Shown piece by piece: positions 8,639 through 11,600 of a stretch of 11,600 nt of DNA; within the stretch, counting starts at the first letter, position 1; every line of letters starts with the position of its first letter. Source of the DNA: Thermoplasmata archaeon (GTDB lineage: Archaea > Thermoplasmatota > DAOVMN01). The translations under genes and the position numbers were made by a program. The stretch spans positions 1 through 11,600 of the forward strand of contig DAOVMN010000031.1 in NCBI GenBank assembly GCA_030630685.1, in the 5' to 3' direction. A model generated the notes under the pieces. The model saw only the letters and a program-made list of their open reading frames with translations, did not search any database and was not told the DNA's origin.

Positions 8639-8673
8639 TGGAGAACAATTAATGCCTATTTCCCAGTTCTCTA
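8639..8673. terminator. possible bidirectional hairpin between convergent genes
   Basis: GAGAAC at 8641-8646 and GTTCTC at 8666-8671 form a perfect six-base inverted repeat around a 19-base loop. Further outward G-T and T-A pairs are possible. The element almost fills the 38-base gap between the convergent surface operon and the aspartyl protease gene, which fits a shared transcription end. The stem is short and no strong T-run follows, so this is tentative. Confidence 0.25.
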
Positions 8674-8674
8674 T

Positions 8675-9022
8675 TCACCTATTGAAGACAAGGCTCACCT
8701 TCGTATCCTGGAGAAAATCCACACCGATGATTACATCGACGCCCTCCTCATCGGAATATTCGCTTTTGAACGGCACTTCCGAAACTCCAACTTCCATGGT
8801 AATCTCGATTTCACCATCCCTAAAGGTGACTTCCGCGAACTTTCCTTCGATCACCTGGCCCGTGGCTGAGTACGAACGATAAACTCCGTACAGTTGCACA
8901 CCGATCTCGTCGGCGAGTCTCTGGCTGATTACAGTCTCATCCGCCCCGGAATCCACGAATGCCACTGTCAGTTTCTCTTTGTTCTTTCCTGCAACTATTA
9001 TGGACCTATATATCCTGCCCAA
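8675..9022 (-). CDS. retropepsin-like aspartyl protease, single domain
   Basis: This 115-aa protein has the hallmarks of the clan AA retropepsin family (gag-type/COG5550-like predicted aspartyl proteases). VAFVDSGADETVIS at about 20-33 carries the catalytic DSGA motif with D24. VDVIIGVDFL at about 95-104 supplies the hydrophobic-hydrophobic-Gly element that supports the active site. The length fits one retropepsin lobe, so the enzyme should act as a homodimer. There is no signal peptide or membrane segment, which points to a cytoplasmic location. The start is taken as TTG at 9022: a stop codon in frame lies immediately upstream (TGATTG), the next in-frame ATG would remove the catalytic motif, and GGTGG lies a few bases upstream. 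The first 17 bases overlap the end of the upstream 72-aa gene, so the two are likely co-translated. Its substrate is unknown. Confidence 0.8.
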   Translation of the reverse strand: MGRIYRSIIVAGKNKEKLTVAFVDSGADETVISQRLADEIGVQLYGVYRSYSATGQVIEGKFAEVTFRDGEIEITMEVGVSEVPFKSEYSDEEGVDVIIGVDFLQDTKVSLVFNR

Positions 9023-9224
9023 TCACACCACCGCTCAAGATGTACAGTATCTTTCTCCGTTTAAACCTGTTGTGGAGGTCTCCCTTGACCCACACCATTT
9101 CCCCTTCTTCAACGATCTCGAACTCATCCTTGTATATATCGGAGATATTCTGGATGACTGCGTCACGCTTTCCCCTCGGGACCGGAAAGCCGATCTCTCT
9201 CATCTCGATAGTTCGTAATACCAT
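9006..9224 (-). CDS. small conserved-looking hypothetical protein, partner of the aspartyl protease
   Basis: This 72-aa protein is not recognised. It starts with MVLRTIEMREIGFPVPRG, has a charged centre (DEFEIVEEGEMVWVKGD, roughly 33-49), a basic patch (NRFKRRK) and a moderately hydrophobic end (ILYILSGGVIGQDI). It has no signal peptide. The stretch VPRGKRDAV followed by DEFEIVEEGEMVWVKG faintly recalls the layout of AbrB/MazE-type swapped-hairpin antitoxins, but the match is too weak for a call. It is first in a two-gene operon and overlaps the protease gene by 17 bases. An archaeal TATA element lies just upstream of its ATG. An internal ATG at 9203 would give a 65-aa product. Its promoter, overlap with a clear gene and lack of coding sense on the other strand make it likely real. 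Confidence 0.6.
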   Translation of the reverse strand: MVLRTIEMREIGFPVPRGKRDAVIQNISDIYKDEFEIVEEGEMVWVKGDLHNRFKRRKILYILSGGVIGQDI

Positions 9225-9251
9225 ATTATCGCTTGGACAGTTGTTAATATT

Positions 9252-9265
9252 GATATATACTTTTT
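9252..9265 (-). promoter_or_regulatory. archaeal BRE/TATA promoter of the protease operon
   Basis: Read on the minus strand, AAAAAGTATATATC combines a purine-rich BRE-like stretch with a TATA box. Its centre is about 32 bases upstream of the ATG at 9224. At usual archaeal spacing, transcription would start about 5 bases before the ATG, giving an almost leaderless mRNA. This agrees with the absence of a Shine-Dalgarno sequence before that gene. Confidence 0.55.
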
Positions 9266-9436
9266 GCTGTTATTGCTCACGGTGGAGGAGAAGAAATCCG
9301 GCGATGATGGTGCATCTTCTGTTTGATTACCATACTTTTCTGTCCAGTGTGCGGCCCCGCAACCTATTCCGAGGAATACGGGGATCACTACTGCTGGGAA
9401 TGCGAGGAATATGTTGGAGAGATGAAGGAGGGTTAG
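9255..9436 (+). pseudogene. 3' remnant of a third zinc-ribbon-tailed surface protein, frameshifted
   Basis: In the last frame, 9341-9436 reads CPVCGPATYSEEYGDHYC, then WECEEYVGEMKEG and a TAG stop. This is the same C-terminal zinc ribbon as in the two large surface proteins (four Cys, WEC[EK]EYVGEM), with 13 rather than 14 residues between the CxxC pairs. Just upstream, in another frame (9261-9323), FLLLLLTVEEKKSGDDGASSV resembles the end of a membrane helix and the acidic linker, then meets TGA at 9324. So a frameshift or small insertion/deletion separates linker and ribbon, and no extracellular part remains. No plausible start serves the ribbon frame. The minus-strand promoter of the protease operon overlaps its left edge. 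It is best read as the decayed tail of a lost paralogue. Confidence 0.7.
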
Positions 9437-9455
9437 GAAAGAGCAAGAGTACACA

Positions 9456-9474
9456 GAGGAGTGGTCCATTCCTC
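9456..9474. terminator. near-perfect palindrome at the 3' end of porB
   Basis: GAGGAGTGGTCCATTCCTC is a 19-base inverted repeat with nine-base arms around one central base, broken by a single non-Watson-Crick pair that is a G-U wobble in one RNA. It lies between the end of the pseudogene remnant and the stop codon of porB. It could form a hairpin in the porB transcript, followed by a pyrimidine-rich stretch, or serve as a protein binding site. Confidence 0.3.
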
Positions 9475-9475
9475 G

Positions 9476-10375
9476 CTAGAGTCCCGCTGTAAGCTCCTCC
9501 ATCTTCAGGAGCCTTTCCCATTCCCTATCAACATCCTGCTGGATCTTATCTATCATCTCCTGAGGGAGATGTCTGAACCTCCCCTGCATCTTCAGATACT
9601 CTATAACGGGCGTGGGCTTCTTCGGTTTTATATTTATCTTATATACCTCATTCTCAACCTCGTACAACGGGAATATTCGCATTTGCACTGCCAGGCGGGC
9701 CAGCTCGATGGTCCTGCTGGGGTCGAATTTCCAGCCCGTGGGGCAGGGGGCGTAGATATGGATGAACCTGAACCCCTTGATCTCCTTGACCTTCCTGACC
9801 TTGCGAATAAGGTCTTCCGGATAGGCGATACAAGCAGTAGCGGCATATGGTATACGATGGGCCACCAGGATCTCCACCATATTCTTCTTCAGGCTCTTCT
9901 CCCACTCCCCGGTCTTTCCAACCGGGGTGGTGGTTGTCCAGGCTCCGATGGGGGTGCTCCCGCTCCTCTGGATCCCGGTATTCATGTAGGCCTCGTTGTC
10001 GTACATGAAATAGATCACATCATCATCCCTCTCGGCTGCTCCTGAAAGTGCCTGGATGCCGATGTCCGCGGTTCCGCCGTCCCCTGCCCAGCCCACGACG
10101 GTCACATCATCGATACCCCGGGCTTTGAGGGCTGCTTTCACCCCAGAAATCGAGGCGCCGGTGGTCTCGAAAGCAGTAGAGAGGGTTGGGATGCCCATGC
10201 AGGAGAAGGGCAGCACACCGGGAATCACGGCCCAGCAGCACGCCGGGATGGTCATGATGGTCTTCCTGCCGAGCCCCTTGAGCGTGAACCTCATGGCATG
10301 GGCTGCTCCACATCCGAGACAGGCCATGTGTCCGGAATACATGAGTTCTTCTTCGGGAATCGTGAGCTTTGCCAT
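9476..10375 (-). CDS. porB: pyruvate/2-oxoacid:ferredoxin oxidoreductase, beta subunit
   Basis: This 299-aa protein is the thiamine-diphosphate-binding beta subunit of the cytoplasmic oxidoreductase that interconverts acetyl-CoA, CO2 and reduced ferredoxin with pyruvate plus CoA. The TPP/Mg motif is visible as GDGGTADIG at 98-106 and continues to YDNEAYMNTG at 125-134. Four cysteines expected to hold the proximal [4Fe-4S] cluster are present: C19 and C22 (CLGC), C47 (PACCW) and C211 (APCPTGW). The length is normal for the family. The ATG at 10375 is one base after the porA stop and follows a strong GGAGGT six bases away. The gene ends the operon. The assignment to POR/VOR beta is firm; pyruvate rather than branched-chain 2-oxoacid specificity is less certain. 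Confidence 0.93.
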   Translation of the reverse strand: MAKLTIPEEELMYSGHMACLGCGAAHAMRFTLKGLGRKTIMTIPACCWAVIPGVLPFSCMGIPTLSTAFETTGASISGVKAALKARGIDDVTVVGWAGDGGTADIGIQALSGAAERDDDVIYFMYDNEAYMNTGIQRSGSTPIGAWTTTTPVGKTGEWEKSLKKNMVEILVAHRIPYAATACIAYPEDLIRKVRKVKEIKGFRFIHIYAPCPTGWKFDPSRTIELARLAVQMRIFPLYEVENEVYKINIKPKKPTPVIEYLKMQGRFRHLPQEMIDKIQQDVDREWERLLKMEELTAGL

Positions 10376-10376
10376 T

Positions 10377-11579
10377 TCAATACCTCCTCCTCCGGTGAAT
10401 GCGCTGTTCCCCTCTCAGATCGATCCACTGGACCTCGATGTCCTTCTCTCCTTTCTTTACGAGTTCGAATGCGTTCTTGTACAGATTTTCGATGATCCCG
10501 GGTGTCACATCCCTGCCCCCGATCCCGACAAGATAGTTCTTGATAAGCGGATGGTTGCGGTTCTCGTAAAGGGCTCCCTTGATCTCCGTGAAGAGCGGCC
10601 CCTCGTATCCGAATGTGATGCTACGGTCGATGACTCCGATGAAATGGGCATCCTTGGCGATCCTTCGAATGTCATCTACAGGGAAAGGACGGAACATCCT
10701 GACCCTCACTAAGCCCACACTGTGACCTTCGTCCCTGAGCTTGTCCACCACATCCTTGGCTGTGGAAGCCGTGGTGCCGATGCAGAAAAAAATGATCTCC
10801 GCATCCTCGATCCGGTATTCATCCAACACTCCGTATGACCTTCCGAATATCTCCCCGTATTCCCTGTCAACTTCCCTAAACTTCGTAAGGGCTTTTTCAT
10901 GGGCCTCGGCGATCTTGTACCTGAGCTCGGGATAGTACTGGTGGGGCATGGAAAGCGATCCGAAGTAGTGGGGGTCGTCAACGTCCAATTTATAGATGGG
11001 ATCGAAGGGCGGGAGGAAATCGTCCACCAGTTCCTGGTCAGGGATCTCCACCCGTTCCACGGTGTGGGAAAGATAGAATGCGTCCTCTGTGACCATGCCC
11101 GGAAGGAGTATGTCCCTGTCCTCCGCGACCTTGTACATCTGCAGGATGGTATCCAGAACTTCCTGGTTCCGTTCTCCGTGCAAGATCATCCAGCCGGTAT
11201 CCCGCTGTGACATGCAGTCTGTGTGGTCGGCCCAGACGCTCCAGGGCGGTCCCATGGCGCGGTTCACATTGGACATGACCACCGGGGTCCTGGCACCGGA
11301 CGCCCATATCAAAAGCTCGTGCATGAGCATTAATCCGTGGGACGAGGTTGCGGTGTATGTTCTGGCACCGGTGAGCGCGGCGGATATGCAGGCGGCCATG
11401 GCACTGTGCTCGGATTCAACCTTGATGAACTGGGTCTTGAATTCCTCATTCGCAACGAACTCAGCAATCTTCTCCACCACTGTGGTCTGGGGCGTGATTG
11501 GGTAGGCAGCGACCACCTGTGCCCGTGCCAGTTTTGCACCGTAGGCTGCCGCAGAATTTCCGCTCACTACTTCTTTCAT
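10377..11579 (-). CDS. porA: pyruvate/2-oxoacid:ferredoxin oxidoreductase, alpha subunit
   Basis: This 400-aa protein is the alpha subunit that forms the active site together with PorB. Family motifs appear in order: YPITPQTT near residue 26, KVESEHSAMAA near 53, TATSSHGLMLMHE near 76, VNRAMGPPWSVW near 103 and QRDTGWM near 123, then the C-terminal transketolase-like domain II (FFCIGTTASTAKDVVDKL, VRVRMFRPFP). The length fits a stand-alone archaeal alpha subunit. The ATG at 11579 starts three bases after the stop of an upstream frame and follows GAGGGGG eight bases away. The protein ends in a basic HRRRRY tail whose AGG codons also form the porB ribosome binding site. PPWSVW is a feature I associate with both POR and VOR alpha subunits, so the substrate is not settled. 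The gamma (CoA domain) and delta (ferredoxin) genes are not in the window and probably lie upstream. Confidence 0.92.
   Translation of the reverse strand: MKEVVSGNSAAAYGAKLARAQVVAAYPITPQTTVVEKIAEFVANEEFKTQFIKVESEHSAMAACISAALTGARTYTATSSHGLMLMHELLIWASGARTPVVMSNVNRAMGPPWSVWADHTDCMSQRDTGWMILHGERNQEVLDTILQMYKVAEDRDILLPGMVTEDAFYLSHTVERVEIPDQELVDDFLPPFDPIYKLDVDDPHYFGSLSMPHQYYPELRYKIAEAHEKALTKFREVDREYGEIFGRSYGVLDEYRIEDAEIIFFCIGTTASTAKDVVDKLRDEGHSVGLVRVRMFRPFPVDDIRRIAKDAHFIGVIDRSITFGYEGPLFTEIKGALYENRNHPLIKNYLVGIGGRDVTPGIIENLYKNAFELVKKGEKDIEVQWIDLRGEQRIHRRRRY
10382..10393 (-). promoter_or_regulatory. strong ribosome binding site of porB within porA
   Basis: On the minus strand, GGAGGAGGAGGT ends six bases before the porB ATG. 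It is embedded in the last codons of porA, where it encodes consecutive arginines before the terminal tyrosine, so coding and initiation signals share the same bases. Confidence 0.75.
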
Positions 11580-11582
11580 GGC

Positions 11583-11600
11583 TCAAACCCCCTCAGCCCT
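11583..11600 (-). CDS. 3' end of an upstream operon gene, partial
   Basis: Minus-strand codons reading RAEGV and then TGA end three bases before the porA ATG. In archaeal por operons the delta (ferredoxin-like) subunit gene usually precedes porA, so this may be the end of porD. Only five codons are visible, too few to identify it; the frame is chosen from the tight stop-to-start spacing alone. Confidence 0.35.
   Translation of the reverse strand, partial: RAEGV

Noticed and set aside
8606..8882. plus-strand frames of 76-87 codons after the SBBP gene
   Set aside because: They are antisense to the aspartyl protease, whose DSGA and IIG motifs establish the minus strand as coding.
9225..9475. 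insertion sequence responsible for the truncated remnant
   Set aside because: No transposase frame, terminal inverted repeats or target duplication are visible; only the isolated palindrome at 9456-9474 was found.
8959..9492. 177-codon plus-strand frame across the protease operon promoter and the remnant
   Set aside because: It crosses the protease gene start, the 72-aa gene and the remnant in the wrong frame, and the product shows no family features. The remnant is explained better by the zinc-ribbon frame.

Overview
The window looks like a chromosomal segment of an anaerobic archaeon, most likely a Thermoplasmatota-type euryarchaeon. The lineage is inferred. The support is a separate-subunit 2-oxoacid:ferredoxin oxidoreductase, archaeal-style secreted beta-helix and CARDB surface proteins that end in a membrane helix plus a cytoplasmic zinc ribbon, GGTGA/GGAGGT-type ribosome binding sites, and a BRE/TATA-like promoter in front of an almost leaderless gene.

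Left part (1-8636, + strand). A 46-bp tandem repeat (four copies) leads directly into a two-gene cell-surface operon. Gene 1 (1884 aa) has a signal peptide, three parallel beta-helix regions, several Ig-like domains, a CARDB domain, a membrane helix and a CxxC/CxxC tail. Gene 2 (931 aa) starts inside the stop codon of gene 1 (ATGA overlap). It has an N-terminal membrane anchor, the globular domain typical of SBBP-repeat proteins, seven SBBP beta-propeller repeats, one Ig-like domain, a membrane helix and the same zinc-ribbon tail. The propeller is strikingly AT-rich compared with the rest of the operon.

Middle part (8637-9475). Facing the surface operon is a small minus-strand operon with its own promoter: an unrecognised 72-aa protein overlapping a 115-aa single-domain retropepsin-like aspartyl protease that starts at TTG. 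Beyond it, on the plus strand, lies a frameshifted 3' remnant of a third surface protein with the same zinc-ribbon tail. The tail of gene 2 and the remnant therefore form near-identical direct repeats flanking the protease cassette.

Right part (9476-11600, - strand). porA and porB, the alpha and beta subunits of pyruvate (or branched-chain 2-oxoacid) ferredoxin oxidoreductase, are tightly spaced. The last codons of a further upstream gene are just visible, probably another subunit gene. This is core anaerobic metabolism and ordinary. The interesting material is the surface operon, its repeat leader, the shared zinc-ribbon tail and the protease cassette.
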